64,000 nt of DNA, taken from assembly GCF_004519335.1 (NCBI RefSeq), contig NZ_SOZD01000006.1, positions 1 to 64,000 on the forward strand. The letters are read 5' to 3'. This document shows, piece by piece, positions 28,921 through 38,868 of this stretch. The notes below the pieces were generated by a model. It was not told the DNA's origin. It saw only the letters and a list, made by a program, of their open reading frames with translations, and made no database searches. Positions within the stretch are counted from its first letter, which is position 1. Every line of letters begins with the position of its first letter. Origin of the DNA: Jiella endophytica (GTDB lineage Bacteria; Pseudomonadota; Alphaproteobacteria; Rhizobiales; Rhizobiaceae). A program made the position numbers and the translations under genes.

Positions 28921-29224
28921 TGACGCCTCCGGTCTCGTCTTGGTGCGAGAATGACCCACTTTGGCACGGGCGTCTAAAATCCGACTGAACGAGCATGGAC
29001 AACCAATTGGCTGAAATTTCAGTCGAATTTTATGAAATCGCGGCGTCTCGCGGGCCGTGCGGATCGGCGCGCCCGCCAAGGCTTGGCCATGGCGGCCGGA
29101 ACCGCTATTTGCGAGGCGACGGCCTTGCGGACGCTGGCGGCGACATCCCGCGACGGGGCTTCGCCAAGACGGCCGCGCGCGGGAACGGACGCCCGCACAA
29201 TCGGACGAGAGAGATTTGACGACG
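28921..29224. other. Divergent promoter region between the regulator and pepF
   Basis: About 300 bases between two divergent starts. It is AT-richer around 28980-29040 and should hold both promoters. TGGCACG at 28962-28968 recalls a sigma-54 -24 element but no TTGC follows at the right distance, so I do not annotate a promoter. Confidence 0.4.
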
Positions 29225-31045
29225 ATGAAGACGACGATCACCCGCTCCGCGGTGGAAGCGGCCGCTGCCGAGACCGGCGCCCTGCCCGAATGGAACCTTG
29301 CCGACCTTTACCCGGCGATGGACAGCCCGCAGCTTGCAAGCGATCTCGACAAGGCCCGCCAGACCGCCAGGGCCTTCCAGGAGCGCTGGCGCGGCAAGCT
29401 CGCCGATGAGGCCGCCTCGCCGGACGGCAAGCTCGTCGAGGCGATCCGCGACTATGAAGGCCTCGAAGAGCTGCTCGGCCGGATCATTTCCTATGCCGGC
29501 CTCGTCTATTCCGGCGACACCTCCGACCCCGCACGAGCGAAATTCTACGGCGACACCCAGTCGAACGTCACCGACATCGCCTCGAAGCTCCTGTTCTTCG
29601 CGCTGGAGCTCAACCGCATCGACGACGCCGTCATGGATGCGGCGATGGACCGTAACCCGGCCCTCGGCCACTACCGTCCGTGGATCGTCGACCTTCGGAA
29701 GGACAAGCCGTTCCAGCTCGAGGACCGGGTCGAGGAGCTATTCCACGACAAGGCGGTGACCGGCGCCGGCGCCTGGAACCGGCTCTTCGACGAGACGCTG
29801 ACCTCGCTGCGCTTCACCGTCGACGGCGAGGACATGGCGATCGAGGCGGCGCTCAACATGCTGCAGGATCCCGAGCCGGAAAAGCGCCGCAAGGCCGCCA
29901 ACGCGCTCGCCAACGTGTTTTCGGAAAATCTCCGGGTCTTTACGCTGATCACCAACACGCTGGCCAAGGACAAGGAAATCTCCGACCGCTGGCGCGGCTT
30001 CACCGATGTCGCCGACAGCCGCCACCTCGCCAACCGGGTGGAGCGGGACGTCGTCGATGCGCTGACCGCCGCCGTCGACGAGGCCTATCCGCGGATCTCC
30101 CACCGCTACTACGCCATGAAGGCGAAGTGGCTCGGCGTCGACCAGCTGGAATATTGGGACCGCAACGCGCCGCTGCCCGACGCGAAGCGCCGCGACATCC
30201 CGTGGAACGAGGCGCGCTCGACCGTGCTCTCCGCCTATTCCGGCTTTTCGCCGGACATGGCCGAGATCGCCGAGCGCTTCTTCGACAATTCGTGGATCGA
30301 CGCGGCGATCCGCCCCGGCAAGGCGCCGGGCGCCTTCGCCCATCCGACGGTGCCGAGCGTCCACCCCTATGTGCTGCTCAACTACATGGGCAAGCCGCGC
30401 GACGTGATGACGCTGGCGCACGAACTCGGCCATGGCGTCCATCAGGTGCTGGCCGGCCGGCAGGGCGCGCTGATGGCGCCGACGCCGCTGACGCTCGCCG
30501 AGACGGCCTCGGTGTTCGGCGAGATGCTGACCTTCCGCTCGCTGCTCGATCAGGCCAGGACCGACGCCGAGAGGAAGACGCTGCTCGCCTCCAAGGTCGA
30601 GGACATGATCAACACGGTTGTCCGGCAGATCGCCTTCTACCAGTTCGAGCGCAAGCTCCACACCGAGCGGCGAGGCGGCGAGCTGACCGCCGAGCGGATC
30701 GGCGAGATCTGGCTCGAGGTGCAGGGCAAGAGCCTCGGGCCGGCAATCCGCCTCGGCGACGGCTACGAGACCTATTGGACCTATGTCCCGCACTTCATCC
30801 ACACGCCGTTCTACGTCTATGCCTACGCCTTCGGCGACTGCCTGGTGAACTCGCTCTATGCGGTCTACCGGAATTCCGACGCAGGCTTTCAGGAGAAGTA
30901 TTTCGAGATGCTGAAGGCCGGCGGCACCAAGCACCACTCGGAGCTGCTCGCCCCCTTCGGCCTCGACGCCTCGGACCCGGCCTTCTGGTCGAAGGGCCTC
31001 GGTATGATCTCCGGCTTCATCGACGAACTGGAACAGATGGGCTGA
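29225..31045 (+). CDS. pepF: M3-family oligoendopeptidase PepF
   Basis: A 606-residue cytosolic zinc endopeptidase that cleaves short peptides. The zinc motif HELGH is at residues 399-403 (LAHELGHGVHQVLAG), with the downstream Glu in TLAETASVFGEM and the substrate-side YVYAYAFGDCLVNSLY. The N-terminal ALPEWNLADLYPA is characteristic of the PepF/M3B subfamily. Start at ATG 29225. It precedes a peptide ABC importer on the same strand, a sensible import-then-hydrolyse pairing, although a terminator separates them. Confidence 0.93.
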   Translation: MKTTITRSAVEAAAAETGALPEWNLADLYPAMDSPQLASDLDKARQTARAFQERWRGKLADEAASPDGKLVEAIRDYEGLEELLGRIISYAGLVYSGDTSDPARAKFYGDTQSNVTDIASKLLFFALELNRIDDAVMDAAMDRNPALGHYRPWIVDLRKDKPFQLEDRVEELFHDKAVTGAGAWNRLFDETLTSLRFTVDGEDMAIEAALNMLQDPEPEKRRKAANALANVFSENLRVFTLITNTLAKDKEISDRWRGFTDVADSRHLANRVERDVVDALTAAVDEAYPRISHRYYAMKAKWLGVDQLEYWDRNAPLPDAKRRDIPWNEARSTVLSAYSGFSPDMAEIAERFFDNSWIDAAIRPGKAPGAFAHPTVPSVHPYVLLNYMGKPRDVMTLAHELGHGVHQVLAGRQGALMAPTPLTLAETASVFGEMLTFRSLLDQARTDAERKTLLASKVEDMINTVVRQIAFYQFERKLHTERRGGELTAERIGEIWLEVQGKSLGPAIRLGDGYETYWTYVPHFIHTPFYVYAYAFGDCLVNSLYAVYRNSDAGFQEKYFEMLKAGGTKHHSELLAPFGLDASDPAFWSKGLGMISGFIDELEQMG

Positions 31046-31081
31046 CTCTCTTCAGCCGGCTCTGCCGCCTGTCTCACCTCG

Positions 31082-31108
31082 AGGCCGCCCCCGCCGGGCG
31101 GCCTTTTT
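31082..31108 (+). terminator. Rho-independent terminator after pepF
   Basis: AGGCCGCCC - CCGCC - GGGCGGCCT forms a 9-bp GC-rich stem followed by TTTT, 37 bases after the pepF stop. It separates pepF from the ABC-importer operon. Confidence 0.88.
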
Positions 31109-31202
31109 CGTTGCGAACGGGCCTCCCCTCGAAGCGAAACCATTCCTTGCCATCCGTCGCCATCCCCTAGTTTCAGAAGCCACGCCACGGAAAGGAGCCC
31201 CG

Positions 31203-32759
31203 ATGCGAAAACTCGTTGCCGCCGCGCTCGCCCTCTGCGCCATGGCACTGACGCCGCCTGCCATCGCGCAGACGCCGCCGAACGTCCTCATCGTCGGGCA
31301 GATCGCCGAGCCGAAGTCGCTGGATCCTCAGGCGGTCACCGCGACCAACGATTTCCGCATCCTGATGAACGTCTATGACGGGCTGGTGCGCTTCGAGAAG
31401 GGCACGCTCGAGGTCGAGCCGGCACTGGCAAAGAGCTGGGACATTTCCGACGACGGAAAGACCTACACCTTCCACCTGCGCGAAGGCGTCAGCTTCCAGG
31501 ACGGCACACCCTTCAACGCCGAGGCGGTGAAGTTCACCTTCGACCGCATGCTGAAGGACGACCATCCCTTCCACGACACCGGGCCGTTTCCGCTGGCCTT
31601 CTTCTTCTCCCAGGTCGCCGAAGTGACGGCCAAGGACGACAAGACCGTCGTCTTCACCCTGAAGGAGCCCTTCGCCCCCTTCCTGTCGAACCTTGCCTAT
31701 CCGACCGGGCTGATCGTCTCGCCGGCGGCCGTGAAGGAATACGGCAAGGATTTCGGCCGCCATCCGGTCGGCACCGGCGCCTTCAAGTTCGAGGGATGGG
31801 ACCCGAATTCGAAGGTCGTCGTGTCGCGCAACGACGACTACTGGGGTGGCGCACCGCAGCTCGAGGCCGTCGTCTTCCGGCCGATCGCCGACGCCAACAC
31901 CCGTGTCGCGGAGATGCTGTCGGGCGGCATCGACCTGATGGTCGAGGTTCCGCCGGACGGGCTTTCGCAGTTCAAAGACGATTCCAACTACACGGTCTAC
32001 GAACAGGCCGGACCGCATCTATGGTTCCTGATCCTCAACACCAGGGAGGGTCCGTTCTCGGACAAGCGGGTGCGCCAGGCGGTGAACTACGCCATCGACA
32101 AGAAGGCGATCACCGAGAATGTCCTGCAGGGCACGGCGACGGTCGCTGCCGGCCCGATCCCTGGTGCTTTCGAATGGGCGAATGACGGTTCGGTCAAGCC
32201 TTATCCCTACGATCCCGACAAGGCCAAGGAGCTGATCCGTCAGGCCGGCGCCGAGGGCAAGACGCTGACCTTCTACGTTCCCGAAGGCGGCTCGGGCATG
32301 CTCGATCCGGTGGCCATGGCGACGGCCATCCAGGCGGATCTGAAAAAGGTCGGCCTGCAGGTGAACATCCAGACCTATGAGTGGAACACCTATCTCGCCA
32401 ACGTCAATCCGGGGCTGAAGGGCAAGGCCGACATGGCCGAGATGGCCTGGATGACCAACGACCCGGACACGTTGCCCTTCCTGGCGCTCAGGTCCGACGC
32501 GATGCCCGAGACGGGCGGCTTCAATTCCGGCTATTATTCCAATCCGGAGGTCGACAAGCTGCTCGACGAGGCGCGCAAGACCACCGACCAGGCAAAGCGC
32601 GGCGCCTTGTACGAAAAGGTGCAGCAGATCGTCCATGACGACGCGCCTTGGGCCTTCGTCGCCAACTGGAAGCAGAACGCCGTTTCCACCTCGGCGGTGC
32701 AGGGCTTCGAGTTGGAGCCATCGTTTTTGCTGGTGCTGAAGGACGTGACTAAGGGGTGA
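31203..32759 (+). CDS. Peptide-type ABC transporter substrate-binding protein (SBP family 5)
   Basis: 518 residues: a Sec signal peptide ending PPAIAQ (about residue 22), then the family 5 fold with EPKSLDPQAVTATNDFRIL, LVRFEKGTLEVEPALAKSW, YTFHLREGVSFQDGTPFNAEAVKFTFDRM and GTGAFKFEGWDPN. These proteins feed di/oligopeptides, or less often nickel or other solutes, to Dpp/Opp-type importers. The rest of the operon follows after a 475-base gap filled by repeats. The ligand cannot be decided from sequence. Confidence 0.92.
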   Translation: MRKLVAAALALCAMALTPPAIAQTPPNVLIVGQIAEPKSLDPQAVTATNDFRILMNVYDGLVRFEKGTLEVEPALAKSWDISDDGKTYTFHLREGVSFQDGTPFNAEAVKFTFDRMLKDDHPFHDTGPFPLAFFFSQVAEVTAKDDKTVVFTLKEPFAPFLSNLAYPTGLIVSPAAVKEYGKDFGRHPVGTGAFKFEGWDPNSKVVVSRNDDYWGGAPQLEAVVFRPIADANTRVAEMLSGGIDLMVEVPPDGLSQFKDDSNYTVYEQAGPHLWFLILNTREGPFSDKRVRQAVNYAIDKKAITENVLQGTATVAAGPIPGAFEWANDGSVKPYPYDPDKAKELIRQAGAEGKTLTFYVPEGGSGMLDPVAMATAIQADLKKVGLQVNIQTYEWNTYLANVNPGLKGKADMAEMAWMTNDPDTLPFLALRSDAMPETGGFNSGYYSNPEVDKLLDEARKTTDQAKRGALYEKVQQIVHDDAPWAFVANWKQNAVSTSAVQGFELEPSFLLVLKDVTKG

Positions 32760-32802
32760 GGATGGCGATGCCTTTCCTCTCTGACGCTCGCGCGGTCGCG
32801 CA

Positions 32803-32977
32803 CCCCCCTCTGCCCTGCCGGGCATCTCCCCCTCAAGGGGGGAGATCGGCAGCTACCGGCCCCGAATTTGCAGCGGGTCCGCTTGAGCGAGTTGCGTCCT
32901 CGACAGGCAGGCAGGACGTCTGCGCAGGACCGATCTCCCCCCTTGAGGGGGAGATGTCCGGCAGGACAGAGGGGGGC
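32803..32977. repeat. Palindromic intergenic element, copy B (RIME-like)
   Basis: Left arm 32803-32848 (cccccctctgccctgccggg, catctccccctcaagggg, ggagatcgg) and right arm 32932-32977 (gatctccccccttgaggggg, agatgtccggcaggacag, aggggggc) are inverted copies around about 85 unique bases. It sits between the substrate-binding protein and the permease genes of one operon, where the arms could form a long mRNA stem and set the ratio of their transcripts. Confidence 0.82.
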
Positions 32978-33035
32978 CCGCAGCCGGCGCTGACCCGCCG
33001 ATCCGTCGCACCCACCCGTCTCTCCGTCTCTCGCG

Positions 33036-33171
33036 GCGTCATCCTCGGGCTTGTCCCGAGGATCGACTGCCATGGCGGCGACAGAAGCGGTCCCGGCAAG
33101 CGCTCATCCGCTGACGCTTCTGGCGCGGCAAGCCCGGCAGATCCTCGGGACAAGCCCGAGGATGACGCCGC
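33036..33171. repeat. Second inverted repeat in the same operon gap
   Basis: gcggcgtcatcctcgggctt then gtcccgaggatc (33034-33064) and gatcctcgggacaagcccga then ggatgacgccgc (33140-33171) are near-perfect inverted arms 75 bases apart. This CATCCTCGGGCTTGTCCCGAGGATC type is another common palindrome of rhizobial intergenic DNA and differs from copies A-C of the neighbouring element. Confidence 0.8.
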
Positions 33172-33234
33172 GGCTGGGGGTGACGCCTGCGCCGGAGTCG
33201 CCGTCACGACGAAAGCCAACCGGCGGCCCCATCC

Positions 33235-34179
33235 ATGACCGCCACCATCGCCAGGCGCCTCCTTGCCGCCATTCCCGTCCTGTTCGGCCTCTCGGTCATC
33301 GTCTTCCTGATGATCGCCCTCATTCCCGGCGATCCCGCCACCGCCATTCTCGGCTCCTATGCGACGCCGGAAAACGTCGCGCGGCTCAACGCCTCGCTCG
33401 GTTTGGACAAAAGCCTGCCGCAGCAATATCTCGCCTGGATCTCGGGCGTTCTTTCAGGCGATTTCGGCCGCTCCTACGCGCTGAACCGACCGGTGATCGA
33501 CATCGTTACCGAGCGGTTTTCGGCAACGCTGCTTCTCGCCGGCGCCTCGCTCGTCCTCGCCACGGTCTTCGGCCTCCTCGCCGGCATCGTCTCGGCGGTG
33601 CGGCAGTTCGGCTTCGCCGACAAGGCGATCACGCTGGCCGTCCTGATCGGCATCTCGGTGCCGTCCTTCTGGCTGGGGCTCCTGCTCATCCTGTTCTTCG
33701 CGGTGAAGATCAAGCTCTTCCCGGCGAGCGGCATGGTGGCGATCTATGGCGGCGGCGGCCCGCTCGACATCCTGCATCACCTTGTCCTGCCGGCGATCAC
33801 CCTCGCCCTCGTCGCCACCGGCGTCATTGCCCGCCTCACCCGCACGGCGATGCTCGAAGTGCTGCGCCAGGACTATATCCGCACTGCCCGCGCCAAGGGG
33901 CTCAGCGAGCGGCGGGTGATCTATCGGCACGCCTTCATGGCGGCGCTGGTCTCGGTGATCCCGGTGATCGGCATTCAGGCCGGCTTCGTCCTCGGCGGCG
34001 CGGTCTATGTCGAGACGGTGTTCCAGTGGCCGGGCATCGGCGCGATGCTGGTCAACGCCATCTCGCAGCGCGACATCCTGCTCGTCCAGGGCGGCGTGCT
34101 GGTCGTCGCCGCCTCCTATGTCCTCTTCAACCTCCTTGCCGACATCTGCCAGACGCTGCTCGATCCGAGGCTGAAATGA
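33235..34179 (+). CDS. Peptide ABC transporter permease, DppB type
   Basis: 314 residues with six membrane spans in the DppB/OppB layout: the first span ATIARRLLAAIPVLFGLSVIVFLM, then ALIPGDPA, TLAVLIGISVPSFWLGLLL and the cytoplasmic EAA-like loop VLRQDYIRTARAKGLSERRVIYRHAF that docks the ATPase. It pairs with the following C-type permease as a heterodimer. Its stop overlaps the next start (ATGA, 34176-34179), so the two are translationally coupled. Confidence 0.93.
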   Translation: MTATIARRLLAAIPVLFGLSVIVFLMIALIPGDPATAILGSYATPENVARLNASLGLDKSLPQQYLAWISGVLSGDFGRSYALNRPVIDIVTERFSATLLLAGASLVLATVFGLLAGIVSAVRQFGFADKAITLAVLIGISVPSFWLGLLLILFFAVKIKLFPASGMVAIYGGGGPLDILHHLVLPAITLALVATGVIARLTRTAMLEVLRQDYIRTARAKGLSERRVIYRHAFMAALVSVIPVIGIQAGFVLGGAVYVETVFQWPGIGAMLVNAISQRDILLVQGGVLVVAASYVLFNLLADICQTLLDPRLK

Positions 34180-36386
34180 CTGCCGCGGCCGCATCATCCC
34201 GTGACGATCGGAGTTCGGGCCGTGAGCGCCGCGAGCGTCCGTCGACCTTCGCGCTGATCCTCAACAACCGGCTCGCCGCGGCGGGCCTCGTGGTGCTCTG
34301 CCTCATCGTGATCGCCGCTCTGGCAGCGCCGATCCTGCCGCTCGCCGATCCGAACGCCACCGATCCCGCGAGCCGCCTTGCGCCGCTTCTTTCGCCCGGC
34401 CACCTCCTCGGCACCGACGCCCTCGGCCGCGACATGCTCTCCCGCCTCGTCTGGGGAACGCGCGTCTCGCTCGTCGTCGGCGTCTCGGCTTCCCTGATCG
34501 CCGCGATCTTCGGCTCGGCCATCGGCCTCGTCGCCGGCTATGCGGGCGGTCGCACCGACCAGATGCTGATGCGGCTGATCGATCTGACGATGGCCTTTCC
34601 CTACATCCTGCTCGCCCTCGCCATCGTCGCCATCCTCGGCCCGGGGCTGATCAACGCGCTCTACGCCATCGCCATCGTCAACGTGCCCTTCTTCGCCCGC
34701 AATATCCGCGGCATCACCGTCGGCCTCGCGCGGCGCGAGTTCGTCGACGCCGCCCGGCTCTCCGGCAAGGGTCCGCTGACGATCCTCTGGTCGGACATCC
34801 TGCCCAACGTCCTGCCGACCATCGTCATCACGCTGTCGACCACAGTCGGCTGGATGATCCTAGAGACGGCGGGCCTCTCCTTCCTCGGCCTCGGCGCCCA
34901 GCCGCCCCAGGCCGATCTCGGCTCGATGCTCGGCGACGGACGCAAGGTGATGTTCACCGCGCCGACGATCTCGCTGGTGCCCGGCCTGATGATCTTCCTG
35001 ATCGTCATGAGCATCAACCTGATCGGCGACGGGATCCGGGATGCGCTCGATCCACGGCTGCGGTCCGGCGCGCTGGCGCGGCCGGCCTTTCGGACGAAGG
35101 TGGCGAAGGGACGGAGGAAGGCAGACACTGACGGGGAGCAGGAGCCATTGCCTGCCGACGCGGGCGGCGTTGGACTCGACCCTCTGCCTGCCGGCGAAGG
35201 CGGCAACCGCTACCCCCCTCTGCCCTGCCGGGCATCTCCCCCTCAAGGGGGGAGATCACCAAGCGTCGGCCTTTCAGAACGATCGATCTCCCCCCTTGAG
35301 GGGGAGATGCCGGCAGGCAGAGGGGGGTTCCAAGGACGCGACGGCGACGATGTGGCCTCCGATCGCAACGACAATCCCGTCCTCGCCGTCCGCGGCCTCG
35401 AAACCGACTTCCACATCGGCCGCTCCGTCTACCACGCCTCCAACGGCGTCGACCTGACGATCCGCCGCGGCGAGTGCCTCTGCCTCGTCGGCGAATCCGG
35501 CTCGGGCAAGTCGGTAACGGCGATGAGCGTCATGGGTCTCGTGCCCTCGCCGCCGGGCGTCATTGCCGGCGGGCGCATCGGCTTCAAGGGCGAGGACCTT
35601 GCCGACGCCCCGGACCGGCGCATCCGCGAGCTTCGCGGCGGCGCCGTGTCCCATGTCTTCCAGGACCCGCTGGCGACACTCCACCCGCTGTTTGCCGTCG
35701 GCGACCAGATCGTCGAGGCGATCCGCGCCCATCAGCCTCTCGGCAAACGGGCTGCGGAGGCGAAGGCGCGCGACCTCCTTGATCTCGTGCGCATCCCGAA
35801 TGCCGCCCAGCGGATGAAGGCCCTGCCCCACGAGCTCTCAGGAGGCCTGCGCCAGCGCGTCTCCATCGCCATGGCGCTCGCCAACGATCCCGAGCTGATC
35901 ATCGCCGACGAGCCGACGACGGCCCTCGACGTGACGGTGCAGGCGGAGGTGCTGCGGCTGCTCGATACGCTCCGCCGCGAGCGCGACACCGCCGTCCTGT
36001 TCATCACCCACGATTTCGGCGTCGTCTCCGAAATCGCCGACCGGGTGGCGGTGATGTATGCCGGCCGGATCGTCGAGACCGGCGAGACGGCCGAGATCCT
36101 CACCCGGCCGGCGCATCCCTACACCCGCATGCTGATCGACTGCGTGCCGGTGATGGGCGAGCCGGAGCGCCGCCTCGACGCCGTGCCCGGCCGGCCGCCG
36201 GCGGTGAACCGTCTGCCGCCCGGCTGCGCCTTCGCCGATCGCTGCCCGCGGGTCCAGCCGGACTGCCGCGAGGGCGAGATCCCGCTCGAGACGAAACGCG
36301 GCAGTCTTGAGGCCCGCTGCCTGCATCCGCTTGGCCCCGGCGAGGCGCTGGCCGGCGGGGCCGATCCTCTGGAGGCGCGGCCATGA
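34176..36386 (+). CDS. Fused peptide ABC permease (DppC-type) and ATP-binding protein (DppD-type)
   Basis: One uninterrupted frame of 736 codons. Residues 1-290 are a DppC-type permease ([20 protein letters not shown] first span; EAA-loop [20 protein letters not shown]; normal C-terminus near DALDPRLR). Residues about 291-400 are a hydrophilic linker; residues 346-385 of it are palindromic element C translated ([13 protein letters not shown] ... [13 protein letters not shown]). From about residue 400 there is a full ATPase: Walker A GESGSGKS, signature LSGGLRQR, Walker B LIIADEPT, and the C-terminal [13 protein letters not shown] of peptide-importer ATPases. Internal reinitiation could yield a separate ATPase (GTG near 35352, or ATG 35308). 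Permease/ATPase fusions of this type exist elsewhere; a repeat serving as the linker is the notable part. Confidence 0.88.
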   Translation: MTAAAASSRDDRSSGRERRERPSTFALILNNRLAAAGLVVLCLIVIAALAAPILPLADPNATDPASRLAPLLSPGHLLGTDALGRDMLSRLVWGTRVSLVVGVSASLIAAIFGSAIGLVAGYAGGRTDQMLMRLIDLTMAFPYILLALAIVAILGPGLINALYAIAIVNVPFFARNIRGITVGLARREFVDAARLSGKGPLTILWSDILPNVLPTIVITLSTTVGWMILETAGLSFLGLGAQPPQADLGSMLGDGRKVMFTAPTISLVPGLMIFLIVMSINLIGDGIRDALDPRLRSGALARPAFRTKVAKGRRKADTDGEQEPLPADAGGVGLDPLPAGEGGNRYPPLPCRASPPQGGRSPSVGLSERSISPLEGEMPAGRGGFQGRDGDDVASDRNDNPVLAVRGLETDFHIGRSVYHASNGVDLTIRRGECLCLVGESGSGKSVTAMSVMGLVPSPPGVIAGGRIGFKGEDLADAPDRRIRELRGGAVSHVFQDPLATLHPLFAVGDQIVEAIRAHQPLGKRAAEAKARDLLDLVRIPNAAQRMKALPHELSGGLRQRVSIAMALANDPELIIADEPTTALDVTVQAEVLRLLDTLRRERDTAVLFITHDFGVVSEIADRVAVMYAGRIVETGETAEILTRPAHPYTRMLIDCVPVMGEPERRLDAVPGRPPAVNRLPPGCAFADRCPRVQPDCREGEIPLETKRGSLEARCLHPLGPGEALAGGADPLEARP
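35213..35328. repeat. Palindromic element, copy C, inside the permease-ATPase open frame
   Basis: Left arm 35213-35258 (cccccctctgccctgccggg, catctccccctcaagggg, ggagatc) and right arm 35285-35328 (gatctccccccttgaggggg, agatgccggcaggcag, aggggggtt) match copies A and B, with only about 26 bases between. It contains no stop in the reading frame of the fusion and contributes about 39 residues to it. Confidence 0.85.
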
Positions 36387-37360
36387 CCCCGCCGTCGAAC
36401 GTCATCGAGATCCGCGACCTTGCCCGGACCTTCGGCGGCGGCCGCACGATCCTCGGCACGAAGAAGCCGCAGCTCACCGCCGTGCGCGGCGTCTCGCTCG
36501 ATCTGAGAAAGGGCGAGACCCTTGGCATCGTCGGCGAATCCGGCTGCGGCAAGTCCACCCTTGCCCGCATGCTGGTCGGCCTCGACAGGCCGACGTCAGG
36601 CGCCATCCGCCTCGACGGCAAGGATCTTTCGTCATCCGGCACCAGAGCGCTGGCGAGACGCGTGCAATATGTCTTCCAGGACCCGGTGTCGTCGCTCAAT
36701 CCGCGCCAGACCATCCGCGACATCCTCGAGGCGCCGATGCGCCATCTCCTCGGCCTCGGCAGCAAGGAGCGCAAAGAGCGGCTGGAGAAGCTGATCGAGG
36801 ACGTGAACCTCAGGCCGGAATTCCTTGATCGCTATCCACACGAGTTTTCCGGTGGCCAGGCCCAGCGCATCGGCATCGCAAGAGCGCTCGCCGCCGAGCC
36901 GGACGTCGTCGTCCTCGACGAGCCGGTCTCGGCCCTCGACGTTTCGGTGCAGGCGCAGGTCCTCAACCTCCTCGACCGGCTGAAGCGCGAGCGCGGCCTC
37001 ACCTACGTCTTCATCAGCCACGACCTTGCGGTGGTCGAGAGCGTCGCGACGCGTGTGGCGGTGATGTATTTCGGCGAAATCGTCGAGACGGCGCCGGCGC
37101 GCGAACTCTTCCGCGCGCCGCTCCATCCCTATACGAACCTCCTGATCCGCTCCGCCCCGGTGCCGAACCGCAAGCGGCAGAAGGCCTCGGGTGACTCGGG
37201 CGAACTCCCCGACCCCTACGATCCGCCGCCCGGCTGCCCCTTCGCGCCGCGCTGCCCACGGGCGGAAGACAACTGCCGCGCGGCGATGCCGGCGCTGGAG
37301 GCGAAGGATCGGGGCAAAGACCATCGCGCGGCGTGCTTTCATCCGCTTTCAAGGCGATGA
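36383..37360 (+). CDS. Peptide ABC transporter ATP-binding protein, DppF type
   Basis: 325 residues: Walker [11 protein letters not shown]-loop [15 protein letters not shown], signature [15 protein letters not shown], Walker [13 protein letters not shown], switch His FISHDLAVV, and the oligopeptide-type C-terminal cysteine region [17 protein letters not shown], which in some relatives binds an iron-sulfur cluster. The start overlaps the previous stop (ATGA), the tight coupling expected for the two ATPases of a Dpp importer. Confidence 0.94.
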   Translation: MTPPSNVIEIRDLARTFGGGRTILGTKKPQLTAVRGVSLDLRKGETLGIVGESGCGKSTLARMLVGLDRPTSGAIRLDGKDLSSSGTRALARRVQYVFQDPVSSLNPRQTIRDILEAPMRHLLGLGSKERKERLEKLIEDVNLRPEFLDRYPHEFSGGQAQRIGIARALAAEPDVVVLDEPVSALDVSVQAQVLNLLDRLKRERGLTYVFISHDLAVVESVATRVAVMYFGEIVETAPARELFRAPLHPYTNLLIRSAPVPNRKRQKASGDSGELPDPYDPPPGCPFAPRCPRAEDNCRAAMPALEAKDRGKDHRAACFHPLSRR

Positions 37361-37434
37361 GTGCCTTCGCACTCGGTCTCGCGAGTATCGGTCGCCTAAG
37401 AGGTGTAGGCGTGCCGGAAAACGGTGTGGCCACC

Positions 37435-37588
37435 AACGCTTCGTCATCCCGGGCTTGACCCGGGATCCACTCCTCCTCCGTCGACACTGCTCTTCATCTC
37501 AGTAAAATGATGAGCTGACGAGAAGACAACCCTGCAATTTCAACGCTTTGGAATGGATCCCGGGTCAAGCCCGGGATGACGAAGCGTT
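37435..37588. repeat. Perfect 35-bp inverted repeat
   Basis: aacgcttcgtcatcccgggc followed by ttgacccgggatcca (37435-37469) is repeated exactly in inverse at 37554-37588, 84 bases away. This CGTCATCCCGGGCTTGACCCGGGATCC type of palindrome is widespread in alphaproteobacterial intergenic DNA. It follows the DppF-type gene. The rest of the 400-base gap (37361-37761) shows no gene. Confidence 0.88.
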
Positions 37589-37761
37589 GATGGCTGCAAC
37601 CATCCTTCAAGGCCGAAGCCAAACGGCCAAATCCGCCGAGACAGCTGGATGCCGAAAAGCCCGATTGCGGCAGGCGGCACCAGACGCACCCGCACCCGTC
37701 CGTGAAAAAGGCCCGCCGAGCGAGCGACGAGCCTCCTGCAACCAAGCGAAACAGCGAGACG

Positions 37762-38868
37762 TCAGATCGCGCCCTGGCGCTGCTGGATCATCATGAAGGT
37801 GTCGAAGTTGTACTCCGCCAGCTGATCCCAGAGATAGCTCTCGCGGCGGAAGCCCGTCTGGCTGTCGTAGAGCGTCTTGAAGTCGGCATTCCTGGCGGAA
37901 ATGTCGGTCATCACCTCGCCGGCCGCCTTGAAGCTCGCCTGCATGATCTCCTGGCCGAAGGGGCGAAGCTGCGCGCCGCTTCCGACAAGGCTGCGGATCG
38001 CTTTCGGATTCTCCCAGTCATAGGTCGCCAGCATGTTGCCGTTGGCCGCCTCGCAGGCCGCCTTCAGCACCGCCTGATAGGGCTTCGGCAGGTCGTTCCA
38101 CTTGTCGAGCGAGATCATCGCATGGGTCGCGGCACCGCCCTCCCACCAGGCGGGATAGTAGTAATACGGCGCGACCTTCACGAAGCCGAGCTTCTCGTCG
38201 TCATAGGGCCCGACGAATTCGACCGCGTCGAGCGTGCCTTTTTCCAGCGCCGCATAGATGTCGCCGGCCGGGATCTGCTGCGGGACGACACCGAGCTTCG
38301 CCATCACCTCGCCGGCAAGACCGGCAATCCGCATCTTCAGACCCTTCATGTCGGCAAGCGAATTGATTTCCTTACGATACCATCCGCCCATCTGGGCGCC
38401 GGTATTGCCGGCCGGGCGGGCGAAGATGCCCTGCTTTTCGAAGAACTTGTCCAGCAGCTCGTTGCCGCCGCCCCGATAGAACCAGGCATTCTGCTGGCGG
38501 GCATTGAGCATGAAGGGAACCGTGGTTCCGAAGGCGAAGGTCGGGTCCTTGCCGACATAATAGTAGGCGGCGGTGTGGCCCATCTCGACCGTGTCGCTCT
38601 GCACCGCATCGAGCACCTGGCCGCCCGGCACGATCTCCCCGGCAGCGAAGGGCTGGATCTCGAAGGCGCCATCGGTCATCTCGCCGACATAGCGGGCGAT
38701 GTACTCGGAGGCGCCGAACAGCGCCGGCAGCGAACGCGGGAAGGACGAGACGCAGCGCCACTGGATCTTCGGCTTGTCCTGCGCGAGCGCGGGAGCTGCA
38801 AGGCTGGAGGCCGCACCGAGGCCGGCGGCGCCGCTGGCGACACCGCGGATGAATTTGCGTCTGTCCAT
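37762..38868 (-). CDS. TRAP transporter substrate-binding protein (DctP/TakP type), paralogue 1
   Basis: 368 residues with a twin-arginine-like leader (DRRKFIRGVASGAAG...APALAQ) and the DctP fold. Family signatures are [61 protein letters not shown] (the Arg of KMRIAG contacts the ligand carboxylate in known structures), [14 protein letters not shown] and YYYYPAWWEGG. The last two resemble TakP, a 2-oxoacid binder, so an organic acid ligand is likely. No DctQ/DctM membrane genes are adjacent. Start ATG 38866-38868. Confidence 0.9.
   Translation of the reverse strand: MDRRKFIRGVASGAAGLGAASSLAAPALAQDKPKIQWRCVSSFPRSLPALFGASEYIARYVGEMTDGAFEIQPFAAGEIVPGGQVLDAVQSDTVEMGHTAAYYYVGKDPTFAFGTTVPFMLNARQQNAWFYRGGGNELLDKFFEKQGIFARPAGNTGAQMGGWYRKEINSLADMKGLKMRIAGLAGEVMAKLGVVPQQIPAGDIYAALEKGTLDAVEFVGPYDDEKLGFVKVAPYYYYPAWWEGGAATHAMISLDKWNDLPKPYQAVLKAACEAANGNMLATYDWENPKAIRSLVGSGAQLRPFGQEIMQASFKAAGEVMTDISARNADFKTLYDSQTGFRRESYLWDQLAEYNFDTFMMIQQRQGAI

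Noticed and set aside
28962-28980. Possible sigma-54 promoter (TGGCACG...) before pepF
   Set aside because: The -24 half matches but the -12 half reads TCTA, not TTGC, at the required spacing.
33051-34175. Upstream extension of the permease-ATPase frame
   Set aside because: This part overlaps the DppB-type gene in another frame and is Arg/His-rich with no similarity; the ATG at 34176, overlapping the dppB-type stop, is the natural start.
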